Below, piece by piece: positions 1 to 7,946 of a DNA stretch of 64,000 nucleotides. The DNA is from an uncultured Bacteroidota bacterium (GTDB lineage Bacteria > Bacteroidota > Bacteroidia > Flavobacteriales > Flavobacteriaceae): the NCBI GenBank assembly GCA_902546725.1, contig CACCLB010000002.1, positions 119,443-183,442 on the forward strand, in the 5' to 3' direction. The translations under genes and the position numbers were made by a program. Every line of letters starts with the position of its first letter. The first letter of the stretch is position 1. The notes beneath the pieces were generated by a model that did no database searches, was not told the DNA's origin, and saw only the letters and a program-made list of their open reading frames with translations.

Positions 1-387
1 TTGCTTTCGATCGGCTTATTTGCCGCAGGAATTACAAGTTCAATCACTGCTCCTTTAGCAGCAGCTTATGTGGTTTGCGGGTGTTTTGGCTGGAGTACGG
101 ATTTAACATCTCGCTCTTTTAGACGCAGTTGGGCAATTGTCATACTTTTTGGAATGTTACTTGCTTCTACTGGTCTAAAGTTCATACTCATCATCCAATT
201 TGCTCAAATCGCCAATGGTATACTACTCCCCATAATTGCGGCTATTCTCTTGTGGATAATGAATAAAGCTTCTTGGTTGGGTAAATCAAAAAACAATTGG
301 TACCAAAATCTATTTGGATTTTTGATTGTAATAATTTCTCTATTTTTAAGTGTGAGAACACTGGGTTCAGTATTTCAATTTTTTTGA
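1..387 (+). CDS. Nramp-family divalent metal transporter, C-terminal part
   Basis: The gene is cut by the left edge of the window, so only its last 128 codons are visible and the true start lies outside. The visible part has about four hydrophobic segments. It opens with a Gly/Ala-rich helix (GLFAAGITSSITAPLAAAY) that resembles a late helix of Nramp/MntH transporters, which import Mn2+ or Fe2+ with protons across the inner membrane. The stop overlaps the next ATG by one base (TGATG), so it is translationally linked to pxpA. Nramp-like proteins are often found beside pxpABC genes, which makes a role in the same operon plausible. The substrate cannot be told from this fragment. Confidence 0.75.
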   Translation: MLSIGLFAAGITSSITAPLAAAYVVCGCFGWSTDLTSRSFRRSWAIVILFGMLLASTGLKFILIIQFAQIANGILLPIIAAILLWIMNKASWLGKSKNNWYQNLFGFLIVIISLFLSVRTLGSVFQFF

Positions 388-1109
388 TGGATATCAAGTT
401 TAATATCAATGCAGATGTAGGGGAAGGAATGGGTGACGATGCGGGTCTTATGCCTTTTATTCAGGCCTGTAATATCGCTTGTGGAGGTCACTCAGGGAAT
501 CAACTCGAGATTAAAAAGACCATTGAACTTGCTCAAAAACATCAGGTTCTTATCGGTGCTCATCCCTCTTATCCAGACCCAATTAACTTCGGTAGGCGTA
601 CTATGAAAATAAATAAAAAAGAGCTTTACCAAAGTATAGAACAACAGCTTTCACTACTGCTTAAACAACTGCCTTTAGAAAAACTAAACCATATCAAGCC
701 TCATGGTGCATTGTATCACGATTGTATTAATAAAGAGGAGGTTGCACGTATTTTTTTGGAAGTTATTGAGTCTGTAGGCACAGAGGTGATCATCTTTACC
801 TCATCTAAAGGATACTTAGCAAAACTCGCTGATAAAAAAGGTATAGAGTATTGGAATGAAGCATTTATTGACCGTGCCTATCAAGACAACGGACAATTAC
901 TTACTCGCTCAGAACCTAATTCCGTACTCAATGATTCCAAATTAATATACCGTAGGATTAAAAATCTGACACAAAACAAGGGGGTGTACTCAATTAATGG
1001 CAATTGGATTCCTCTAGATGCGAAAACACTCTGTGTACATGGGGATCATCCAAATGCGGCAAGTTTATTAAAAAGTGCACTGAGCTATTTAGAAATAAAT
1101 GAAACATAA
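387..1109 (+). CDS. pxpA: 5-oxoprolinase subunit PxpA (LamB/YcsF family)
   Basis: PxpA works with PxpB and PxpC to hydrolyse 5-oxoproline (pyroglutamate) to glutamate using ATP. The 240-residue protein has the family N-terminus NINADVGEGMG, the ACGGHSGN segment and IGAHPSYPD, all typical of LamB/YcsF proteins, and it ends with a conserved CVHGDHP motif. The open frame extends upstream to 297, but the start at 387 is preferred because homologues begin directly before the DIKFNINAD segment and because it gives a one-base overlap with the upstream stop. The following pxpB start overlaps the 3' end. Function is assigned from family and operon context. Confidence 0.93.
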   Translation: MDIKFNINADVGEGMGDDAGLMPFIQACNIACGGHSGNQLEIKKTIELAQKHQVLIGAHPSYPDPINFGRRTMKINKKELYQSIEQQLSLLLKQLPLEKLNHIKPHGALYHDCINKEEVARIFLEVIESVGTEVIIFTSSKGYLAKLADKKGIEYWNEAFIDRAYQDNGQLLTRSEPNSVLNDSKLIYRRIKNLTQNKGVYSINGNWIPLDAKTLCVHGDHPNAASLLKSALSYLEINET

Positions 1110-1833
1110 AATGGAAAAAGCGCTTCCTTTTCGTTTTTTTATCATCCATCCAAAGGTGGCTGTCCTAGAGTGGGATACAGAACCCAACCCACGCCTTCTG
1201 AAACTGCTTATTGGTTTTCAAAAAGCCATTTTAAAGGAGTTTAAGGAAGTCTCTCAAATCACTCAAGGCTACTGCTCCCTAATGCTCTATCACAACTGTG
1301 AAATTCATTATATAAATGACTATCCGAACAGTTTGTGTTTACTTTTTGATTCGCTTTCTCATTATTCTTTCACAAAACAGAAAATATGGCAAATACCCGT
1401 GTGCTATGAAGAGAGTATGGCTCCTGACTTAAAGTCACTTGCAAACCAACTCAATATCAGTACAGCAAGCTTGGTACGAGAGCATACTTCAGCGAGCTAT
1501 CAAGTGAATTTTATAGGATTCCTACCTGGTTTTTTATATTTAAGTGGGTTGCCAAAAGTACTGGAGTGCAGAAGAAAGGCGAGACCAGCTTCTCGAGTAG
1601 ACCGAGGAAGTATCGGTATCGGCGGAAAGCAAACTGGGATTTATCCTATAGAAAGCCCTGGGGGATGGCATCTTATTGGGAAAACTCCATACCCCCTATT
1701 TGAACCTAAAAAGAAAAATCCTTGTTTTGCAAAAGCAGGGGATTCAATTCAATTTCTATCCATCTCAAAATCGGACTATTTGGAATTGGAAAAGCAAAGA
1801 GCGCAGGGAACCCTTAAAATAAAACCCTTATGA
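1099..1833 (+). CDS. pxpB: 5-oxoprolinase subunit PxpB (KipI/allophanate hydrolase subunit 1 family)
   Basis: This 244-residue protein is the PxpB part of the PxpABC 5-oxoprolinase. Family hallmarks are visible in the C-terminal half: IGFLPGFLYLSGL near residue 145, then RVDRGSIGIGG and ESPGGWHLIGKTP around 175-195. These belong to the cyclophilin-like KipI fold. It sits between pxpA (11-base overlap) and pxpC (ATGA overlap), the usual A-B-C order. A second ATG four codons downstream (1111) is an equally possible start and would remove the overlap with pxpA. Confidence 0.92.
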   Translation: MKHKMEKALPFRFFIIHPKVAVLEWDTEPNPRLLKLLIGFQKAILKEFKEVSQITQGYCSLMLYHNCEIHYINDYPNSLCLLFDSLSHYSFTKQKIWQIPVCYEESMAPDLKSLANQLNISTASLVREHTSASYQVNFIGFLPGFLYLSGLPKVLECRRKARPASRVDRGSIGIGGKQTGIYPIESPGGWHLIGKTPYPLFEPKKKNPCFAKAGDSIQFLSISKSDYLELEKQRAQGTLKIKPL

Positions 1834-2675
1834 TTGAGGTTCTCCTAACTGGTATTCACAGCAGCATCCAAGATTTAGGTCGTTTTGGCATGCAAAACAC
1901 CGGTATCCCAATTGGTGGTGCAATGGATCAAGCTGCCATGCAAATGGCAAATAGTCTTCTGAACAATCACAAACATAGTGCGGTACTTGAAATGAGCTTT
2001 AAGGGACCCAAACTACTCTTTCACCAATCGACCACTATTGCTCTAGCTGGGGCGGATATGAATGCTAAACTCAACGAAAAACCCATCAACAATTTTACAG
2101 CAATTAAAATCAAAGAAAACGACCTCTTGCAGTTTGGTAATGCCCACCAAGGAAAACGAACTTATCTGGCAGTTGCAGGAGGATTTAAAAACCCTGAAAT
2201 ACTCAACAGTAGGAGTCAGTATTTGGGAATTACGCCAGAAGCAACGATCAGTAAAACCAAATTAATTCCAATTGACAAAGTTGATTTAAATCTTAAAAAA
2301 GGAGCGCGACTTACTTTAACAGAAAGCAATGAAACCGATACCATCCCTGTTTATAAAGGGCCTGAATTTTATTTACTCCCTAAAAAAGCACAAGATCAAC
2401 TGACAAAGCAAGTGTTTACTATTAGCAATAAAAACTCAAGAATGGCCTATGTTTTAGTGGAAAAACTACTGCATGAGCTACCCTCTATTTGGACGGCACC
2501 CTTGCTGCCCGGCACTATTCAGTGCACTCCTGACGGCACTCTGGCAATATTAATGCGAGATGCTCAAACTACGGGTGGCTATCCTCGAGTACTGCAAGTA
2601 AGTGATGAGGGTATAAACAGATTGGCACAAAAATCGACTAAAGATCAATTTCAATTTGAGCTAACAAGCGTCTGA
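1830..2675 (+). CDS. pxpC: 5-oxoprolinase subunit PxpC (KipA/allophanate hydrolase subunit 2 family)
   Basis: Third subunit of the PxpABC ATP-dependent 5-oxoprolinase, 281 residues, close to the normal family length. The N-terminus carries the signature SSIQDLGRFGMQNTGIP followed by GGAMDQ, and YLAVAGG lies near residue 110. The C-terminal part has GTIQCTPDGTLAILMRDAQTTGGYPR, seen in KipA/biotin-dependent carboxylase-like proteins. The ATG overlaps the pxpB stop (ATGA), so the two are probably translationally coupled. The next gene starts 42 bases downstream behind a promoter-like box, so pxpC is probably the last gene of this operon. Confidence 0.92.
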   Translation: MIEVLLTGIHSSIQDLGRFGMQNTGIPIGGAMDQAAMQMANSLLNNHKHSAVLEMSFKGPKLLFHQSTTIALAGADMNAKLNEKPINNFTAIKIKENDLLQFGNAHQGKRTYLAVAGGFKNPEILNSRSQYLGITPEATISKTKLIPIDKVDLNLKKGARLTLTESNETDTIPVYKGPEFYLLPKKAQDQLTKQVFTISNKNSRMAYVLVEKLLHELPSIWTAPLLPGTIQCTPDGTLAILMRDAQTTGGYPRVLQVSDEGINRLAQKSTKDQFQFELTSV

Positions 2676-2693
2676 TGTTTTCAAAATTGTTTA

Positions 2694-2701
2694 TACTTTT
2701 G
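2694..2701 (+). promoter_or_regulatory. Bacteroidota -7 promoter box (TACTTTTG)
   Basis: Matches the Bacteroidota -7 consensus TAnnTTTG and lies 16 bases before the ATG of the dihydroorotase-like gene. No -33 TTG with standard spacing was found, so it is a candidate only. Confidence 0.35.
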
Positions 2702-2717
2702 TACGGATCTGATTTAA

Positions 2718-3971
2718 ATGAAGATACTTTTTAAAAACGCAACCTTAATTAATGAAAAGAGTCCTTTTCACAATCAAAAAAAGGATGTGTTGGTTATCGA
2801 TGGGTTACTCACCCAGATAGAAGATCAGATCAAAGTCGAAGACGCAATTGTTATCGACAAAAAAGACCTTCATCTTTCATCCGGTTGGTTTGATCCTTGT
2901 GTTTCATTTGGAGAGCCTGGTTATGAGGAGCGCGAAACCCTAGCAAACGGTTTGCTTACCGCTGCAAAAAGTGGGTTTACCCATATTGTACTCAATCCAG
3001 ACACCCATCCAGCTTTAGATTCTTTAACAGACGTCAGTCATCTACTCCAACAGTCACAAGGCTCAACCACTGCACTGCATATCAGTGCTTCACTTTCAGA
3101 GGCCTCTAGGGGAGAAAACCTAGCTCCTCTTTTTGAAATGCACAAAGCAGGTGCAATTGCCTTTGGTGATTTTAATACCACACTTAAAAACCCCAACTTG
3201 TTGCGGATAGCACTGGATTATGTTCAAAGTTTTGACGGCCTGATTCAAGCTTATCCCCTCGACTCTAATCTGAGTAATGGCGGTCAGATGCACGAAGGTG
3301 AGGTAAGTACAAATCTCGGGCTTAAAGCCATACCGCATATAGCAGAAACAAGTACACTAGCTCGTGATATTCAGCTTTTAGAATACACTCAAGGGAGGAT
3401 GCATATTCCCTATATTTCGACTGCTGAAAGTGTAAAATTGATCAGAAACGCAAAGAAAAAAGGACTTAAGATAAGCTGTGGCGTTGCTGTTGCACATTTA
3501 CACGCCACTGAGGAGGATCTCATGGATTTTGATGCGAATTTTAAAATTATCCCTCCCCTGAGGAGCAGTAAAGATCAGCGGGCGCTTAGGGAGGGTCTTT
3601 TGGATGGAACCATTGATATGGTCACTAGCCTCCACCAACCCCTAAATCCCGAACTCAAAGATTTGGAGTTTGTTCGTGCGAAAGAAGGCAGTATTGGACT
3701 AGAAGCTTCTTTTGGAATCTTACTCAACTACTTCCCTTTAGTCAAGGTCATTTCATTTTTGACACGAGGTAAAAAAGCTTTTAAAATAAAAGACAGCGGG
3801 TTTGAACTTGGTGAAACAGCAGATTTCACTTTGTTTTCACCCAAAGGAAGCAGTACACTAGAAAAATCTGATTTACACTCAACCTCTAAAAACTGTCTTT
3901 TTCTCGGTAGTACGATTAAAGGAAAAGTATATGGCAGTTTAAGAGGTAACACACTTCAACTCAACAATTAA
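2718..3971 (+). CDS. Dihydroorotase-like protein lacking metal ligands (PyrC' type)
   Basis: The 417-residue protein has the overall layout of class I dihydroorotases: a short beta domain, a long amidohydrolase barrel, and a C-terminal beta domain near FELGETADFTLF. The catalytic signature DxHxHxR is replaced by D59-P-C61-V-S63-F-G65, so both zinc-binding histidines and the substrate arginine are gone. The late TSDHAPH-type motif reads TSLHQP, so the catalytic aspartate is missing as well. Such pseudo-dihydroorotases are known as structural partners of aspartate transcarbamoylase in some bacteria. No pyrB lies nearby. It is probably a non-catalytic pyrimidine-pathway protein. Loss of the dihydroorotase reaction is inferred from the missing residues. 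Confidence 0.82.
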   Translation: MKILFKNATLINEKSPFHNQKKDVLVIDGLLTQIEDQIKVEDAIVIDKKDLHLSSGWFDPCVSFGEPGYEERETLANGLLTAAKSGFTHIVLNPDTHPALDSLTDVSHLLQQSQGSTTALHISASLSEASRGENLAPLFEMHKAGAIAFGDFNTTLKNPNLLRIALDYVQSFDGLIQAYPLDSNLSNGGQMHEGEVSTNLGLKAIPHIAETSTLARDIQLLEYTQGRMHIPYISTAESVKLIRNAKKKGLKISCGVAVAHLHATEEDLMDFDANFKIIPPLRSSKDQRALREGLLDGTIDMVTSLHQPLNPELKDLEFVRAKEGSIGLEASFGILLNYFPLVKVISFLTRGKKAFKIKDSGFELGETADFTLFSPKGSSTLEKSDLHSTSKNCLFLGSTIKGKVYGSLRGNTLQLNN

Positions 3972-3981
3972 TCCATCCTAA

Positions 3982-4614
3982 ATGCTTGAATATCACATTC
4001 AAAACTCAAGCGCCTCTGAAAAAGCAACTTCACCTGCCATAATCTTGATTCACGGATACGGCAGCCATGCAGACGATTTATTTAGCTTTGCACCTTATTT
4101 ACCCAAAGACCATACTGTAATTGCTACACAGGCTCCCTTAACTATAGGTCCTAATAGTTATGCGTGGTATCCCCTTCAAATGGATCCCTCAGGGGCTGTA
4201 ACCTCAGAAGTTGAAGCGGCCTGGAGTGCAGTACAATTGATCGTTGATACGATAGATGAACTCATTAAAATTCACAAACTGGATGCTGATGATATCAGTC
4301 TTTTGGGGTTCAGCCAAGGAGCTATATTGAGTTGGGCAATTGCTTACCACCACTCCGATAAAATAAGAAGAATTGTAGCTTTAAGCGGTATGGTTCACGA
4401 AAGTGTTGACAGCAGCTCTCCACCTAATTTTATTGCATATGCCAGTCACGGCATCAACGACCAGATCATCCCTATCAGTCTTCCAAGAACCACTGTACTC
4501 CCCTTGAGTAACGCCCACCAAGCAATTACTTATCACGAGTTTAAAGATGGACATAATGTCTCTCAGGAAAATTTTACACTGATGCTCGCTTGGCTTGACA
4601 AGACAAATTTATAG
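3982..4614 (+). CDS. Alpha/beta hydrolase, phospholipase/carboxylesterase family
   Basis: A cytosolic serine hydrolase of 210 residues, normal for the phospholipase/carboxylesterase group (YpfH/EstB-like). The oxyanion-hole segment LIHGYGSHADD is near residue 23, the nucleophile elbow GFSQGA places the serine at 111, a likely acid is the aspartate of HGINDQIIP, and the catalytic histidine lies in KDGHNVS close to the C-terminus. No signal peptide is seen. It follows the dihydroorotase-like gene by ten bases and probably shares its transcript. It overlaps the convergent downstream gene by six bases. The natural substrate cannot be read from the sequence. Confidence 0.85.
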   Translation: MLEYHIQNSSASEKATSPAIILIHGYGSHADDLFSFAPYLPKDHTVIATQAPLTIGPNSYAWYPLQMDPSGAVTSEVEAAWSAVQLIVDTIDELIKIHKLDADDISLLGFSQGAILSWAIAYHHSDKIRRIVALSGMVHESVDSSSPPNFIAYASHGINDQIIPISLPRTTVLPLSNAHQAITYHEFKDGHNVSQENFTLMLAWLDKTNL

Positions 4615-5073
4615 TGGATTTACTACGGATTCTAAAGTCTTAAAGTTATATCCATCGTTCCCTTTTTTATAGGTCAAAAAGGCTTGACCCCAATGCTGAC
4701 TAGAGCGAAATCCAATTAAAATCCATTCGGTATTTACAACTTGAATGTTGTCAATCAAAAAGCGTTCTTCAGGAAGATTGCTTACCAATTCCCCTAAACC
4801 TCCTTGCGCATTAAACGCCATCAACTCTGTCTTAACAGCCTCAACTTCAGTTTTGGTTGCCTGGTCTCCATCTAAGCTAAAATACTTTTTTACATCTAAG
4901 CTAGCTTTTAAATTAGACAGTGAATCTTTTAGGCGAAGTTGTAAGCTGTTTTGATTTTGAATCAAACGGTCTTGATGATTTAAAATTTTATTGGTATTGA
5001 TCAGCTGAAAAAATAAGATGATACATACAAATAAAAAGAGGTAAAAGACAATTTTAAATTTCATAGTACTCAA
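4609..5073 (-). CDS. Membrane-anchored protein of unknown function
   Basis: Not recognised beyond its general form. The 154-residue protein begins with a single hydrophobic segment (about residues 5-24, rich in Phe/Leu/Ile), followed by a polar region predicted to lie outside the cytoplasm. Residues 30-60 look helical. The C-terminal half, with NTEWILIGFRSS, may form a small beta domain. Its start overlaps the stop of the upstream metallo-hydrolase gene by four bases, so the two are co-transcribed. The 3' end overlaps the convergent esterase gene by six bases. Confidence 0.7.
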   Translation of the reverse strand: MSTMKFKIVFYLFLFVCIILFFQLINTNKILNHQDRLIQNQNSLQLRLKDSLSNLKASLDVKKYFSLDGDQATKTEVEAVKTELMAFNAQGGLGELVSNLPEERFLIDNIQVVNTEWILIGFRSSQHWGQAFLTYKKGNDGYNFKTLESVVNPL

Positions 5074-5840
5074 TTGGAGGTTACAGTTAAAGTATCATAG
5101 GCTAGGAAAACATTTTCTGGAAGCACTTTACTCACTTCATCGTGAAAACCCATCAAATGGCTGATATGAGTCAAATAAGCTTTTTGGGGCTGAATCTTTT
5201 CAATCATCGCCAATGCTTCTTCAAGATTAAGGTGATTGGGGTGAGGTTCAATTCTAAGCGCACTTAAAACTAAAACATCGAGATCCTTTAATTTTTGTTG
5301 CTCCTCCTCGGCTATGGTTTTAACATCAGTCAAATAACAAAAGTTATCGATTCTAAACCCCATAACGCTGAGGGTATTGTGAAAAACTTCCACAGGTATT
5401 ATGGTTTTATTTTTAAACTCAAAGGGAGTTTGAGCGCTGATGATATTTTGAGCTACTGAAGGGGCTCCTGGGTATTTGTTTTCAGAGGAAAAAATATACC
5501 CAAAACGAGTCATTAAATTGTCCATAACTCGCTTACTTCCATAAACAGGAATATCTCCTTGACGAAAGAAAAAAGGACGTATGTCGTCCAAACCTGCTGT
5601 ATGATCAGCGTGTTCGTGGGTAAATAAAATACCGTCTAAATGGCTGCATTCGGTTCGCAGCATTTGTTGTCGAAAATCAGGTCCACAGTCGATCACCAAA
5701 CTGGTATCTTCCCATTGAATCAAAACTGAGACTCGGAGTCTTTTATCTTTTGGATTTTCGCTCAAACAGACCGGATGTATGCTTCCTATAATCGGTATGC
5801 CTTGAGAAGTTCCAGTGCCTAAAAATTGAATTTTCAACAT
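5070..5840 (-). CDS. Metallo-beta-lactamase-fold hydrolase (PhnP/RNase Z-like)
   Basis: The 256-residue protein has the metal-binding motif THEHADH with ligands at H75, H77, D79 and H80. It also has an N-terminal FLGTGTSQGIP loop, a DCGPDFR strand, and a late LTHISH motif. This set is typical of the PhnP-like branch, which hydrolyses phosphodiester bonds such as cyclic phosphates. It is cytosolic with no signal peptide. It lies divergent from the gene at 5913 and is followed by a membrane-anchored protein with a four-base overlap. Fold and metal site are clear, but the substrate is unknown. Confidence 0.85.
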   Translation of the reverse strand: MLKIQFLGTGTSQGIPIIGSIHPVCLSENPKDKRLRVSVLIQWEDTSLVIDCGPDFRQQMLRTECSHLDGILFTHEHADHTAGLDDIRPFFFRQGDIPVYGSKRVMDNLMTRFGYIFSSENKYPGAPSVAQNIISAQTPFEFKNKTIIPVEVFHNTLSVMGFRIDNFCYLTDVKTIAEEEQQKLKDLDVLVLSALRIEPHPNHLNLEEALAMIEKIQPQKAYLTHISHLMGFHDEVSKVLPENVFLAYDTLTVTSN

Positions 5841-5887
5841 CTTTGAACAAAGGTACCGTTTTGCTTTTTACATACCATGGAACTTTG

Positions 5888-5895
5888 TATTTTTG
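5888..5895 (+). promoter_or_regulatory. Bacteroidota -7 promoter box (TATTTTTG)
   Basis: Perfect TAnnTTTG match 17 bases before the ATG at 5913. A TTG at 5861-5863 is a possible -33 element but its spacing of 24 is slightly long. Confidence 0.45.
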
Positions 5896-5912
5896 GGATA
5901 ACAAAATAAAGA

Positions 5913-7346
5913 ATGAGCGTCACAATTAAAGGAGATCACGGTTTCGATAACAAACCTTCCATTGAAGCCAAGGCGCTTCGAATCAATCTCAACCCATACA
6001 TCTACGGAACTTTTGCTGAAATAGGAGCTGGACAAGAGGTTGCCCGTCATTTTTTTAAAGTGGGTGGTTCCTCTGGTACCATCGCAAAAACGATTAGTGC
6101 TTACGACAAAAACTTCAGTGATACCATTTATGGGGAAGAAGCCGACGGACGCTACGTTACGGAAACCCGATTAGACAAGATGATGACACATGAAATGCGT
6201 CTTCTCAAAAAACGGATTCCTAAAGAAGACCAACCCAATAAAATGTTTTTTACCCTTGCCAATACAGTGGCTACCATTGATTTCGCCAAAAAGTTCAAAG
6301 GTCACGGTTGGATGGGTATTCGTTTTCAAACTGAACCTGAAGGGGCCTACAATCAAATAGTACTGCACGTTCGTTTTCACCAAACTGAGGCACGTCTTCA
6401 GCAAGAGGCTTTAGGTTTTATGGGGGTTAATCTTGTCTATGGTGCCTTTTATAAGCATCACAATCCCAAAAAACTCTTGCGCTACCTTTACGACAGTATC
6501 GATAGCGATGCTATAGAAATAGATACCATTAATTTTTCCGGACCCCAGTTTAAGACCGTTGACAATCGCCTGATGAGCCTACAACTGATTCGAAATGGCA
6601 TGACCGAAGCTGTAATGTTTGATCCTCATGGTAACAATGTACTCCCTGCGCGTGTACTATACAAAAAAAATATTCTCGCCTTACGAGGTAGCTTTAGACC
6701 GGTTACCAGAGTCAATATCGATATGCTAGAAAAATCTTATGAGATTTTTACCAAGGAAGAAAATGTAGATGAAAACAAAACTGAGGTCATTTTTGAAATT
6801 ACCCTCTCCAATCTTAGGGCTCAAGGAGAGATTGATGAAAAAGACTTTATGGACCGTGCCAAACTCCTCTGTTCACTGGGCCATACAGTAATGATTTCAA
6901 ACTTTAAAGAATACTACAGACTGGTTGATTATTTTTCTCATTACACCAAAAAGCAAGTGGGTCTTGCTATGGGTGTCAATAACTTTGTAGAGATTTTTGA
7001 TGAACAGTATTATCAGGACCTGAGTGGTGGAATACTCGAGGCATTTGGAAAAATGTTCTACAACAACCTCAAAGTTTACCTTTATCCTATGCGAAATGAG
7101 GAAACAGGTGACATCATTGACAGCAATAATCTGAAACTCCACCCACGCATGAAGGACTTCTATAAATTCTTCAAATACAACGGTAAAATCGTCGATATTT
7201 TTGATTACGAAGAAAATTATCTTAACATCTTTTCTAGAGAGATCCTTCAAAGAATAAAGAAGGATGAAAAAGGCTGGGAACAAGACCTACCTGTTGGTAT
7301 AGCTGAAATGATCAAAAAGACTCATATGTTTGGTTATCAGTCATAA
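5913..7346 (+). CDS. Conserved protein of unknown function (about 480 residues)
   Basis: I recognise the family by its opening (NPYIYGTFAEIGAGQEVARH near residue 28, then a Gly/Ser/Thr-rich SSGTIAKTISAYD). It occurs widely in Bacteroidota and other bacteria without an established function. Homologues are sometimes labelled nicotinate mononucleotide adenylyltransferase, but no nucleotidyltransferase HxGH motif is visible here, so I do not use that name. The 477-residue protein has no signal peptide or membrane segment. It is transcribed alone, divergent from the metallo-hydrolase gene and followed by a hairpin. Confidence 0.8.
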   Translation: MSVTIKGDHGFDNKPSIEAKALRINLNPYIYGTFAEIGAGQEVARHFFKVGGSSGTIAKTISAYDKNFSDTIYGEEADGRYVTETRLDKMMTHEMRLLKKRIPKEDQPNKMFFTLANTVATIDFAKKFKGHGWMGIRFQTEPEGAYNQIVLHVRFHQTEARLQQEALGFMGVNLVYGAFYKHHNPKKLLRYLYDSIDSDAIEIDTINFSGPQFKTVDNRLMSLQLIRNGMTEAVMFDPHGNNVLPARVLYKKNILALRGSFRPVTRVNIDMLEKSYEIFTKEENVDENKTEVIFEITLSNLRAQGEIDEKDFMDRAKLLCSLGHTVMISNFKEYYRLVDYFSHYTKKQVGLAMGVNNFVEIFDEQYYQDLSGGILEAFGKMFYNNLKVYLYPMRNEETGDIIDSNNLKLHPRMKDFYKFFKYNGKIVDIFDYEENYLNIFSREILQRIKKDEKGWEQDLPVGIAEMIKKTHMFGYQS

Positions 7347-7387
7347 TTACAGACTTTTTACTTTATCGGATTTTTAGTACTTTTATC

Positions 7388-7410
7388 GAACAGCCCCAAA
7401 CTGTTCTTTT
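7388..7410 (+). terminator. Possible intrinsic terminator after the 5913-7346 gene
   Basis: A six-base perfect stem GAACAG/CTGTTC with a seven-base loop (CCCCAAA) is followed directly by TTTT. It lies 42 bases after the stop codon. The stem is short, so this is moderate evidence. Confidence 0.45.
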
Positions 7411-7431
7411 ATTCCTTTTGAGTGCAAATAA

Positions 7432-7439
7432 TAGTTTTG
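7432..7439 (+). promoter_or_regulatory. Bacteroidota -7 promoter box (TAGTTTTG)
   Basis: Perfect TAnnTTTG match 27 bases before the ATG at 7467. No -33 TTG with normal spacing is apparent. Confidence 0.35.
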
Positions 7440-7466
7440 GGTTGCCAATAATTAAAACCCAATCTT

Positions 7467-7906
7467 ATGAGCTCAGAAATAAAACTTAGCCCTCTAGCAT
7501 TAAATTACCTTAACACCACTCAAAAATGGACCTACTTTTTATCAATATTAGGTTTCGCTTTTTGCGGTTTACTAGCACTATAATAAGTGCGCTTAGTGAA
7601 TTTAGCTCTGAATTTATAAGCAGCAGTCCAATACCGGTAGGAGCCACTAGCTTTGTTTCTGTATTTTATCTCCTAATCGCAGTAATCTGTTTTATATTCT
7701 ATCTGTACCTCTATCGCTTTTCAGTTCGTCTTAAATCTGCTCTCAACAACAGTGACGGTATTTTATTAGAAGCCGGACTCAAGCATTTTAAATCTTATTG
7801 GCAACTTAGAGGAATCTTAACAATAGTTGTTTTAGGATTTTATTTCATTGCTGTTCTTCTGGCCATCATTGGAGTGTCTGTAGGAGCGATGTCCTCTGTG
7901 GTTTAA
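7467..7906 (+). pseudogene. DUF5362-like small membrane protein, frameshifted
   Basis: Reading from the ATG at 7467 gives a 38-residue N-terminus containing LNTTQKWTYFLSILGF and then a stop at 7581. The remainder of a DUF5362-like protein continues in another frame from about 7583: a Gly/Pro-containing linker, a second membrane helix, YLYRFSVRLKSAL, LKHFKSYWQLRGI, then two more hydrophobic stretches to 7906. The shift is what a single missing base near 7560-7583 would cause. There is no homopolymer at the site. It is either a real frameshift mutation or a sequence error. An alternative start at 7526 in the second frame would give an unnatural N-terminus. The neighbouring gene is also broken. 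Confidence 0.75.
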
Positions 7907-7946
7907 ATTAATTCCGTCAAAATCTTATCTAAATAAATTAACCTAC

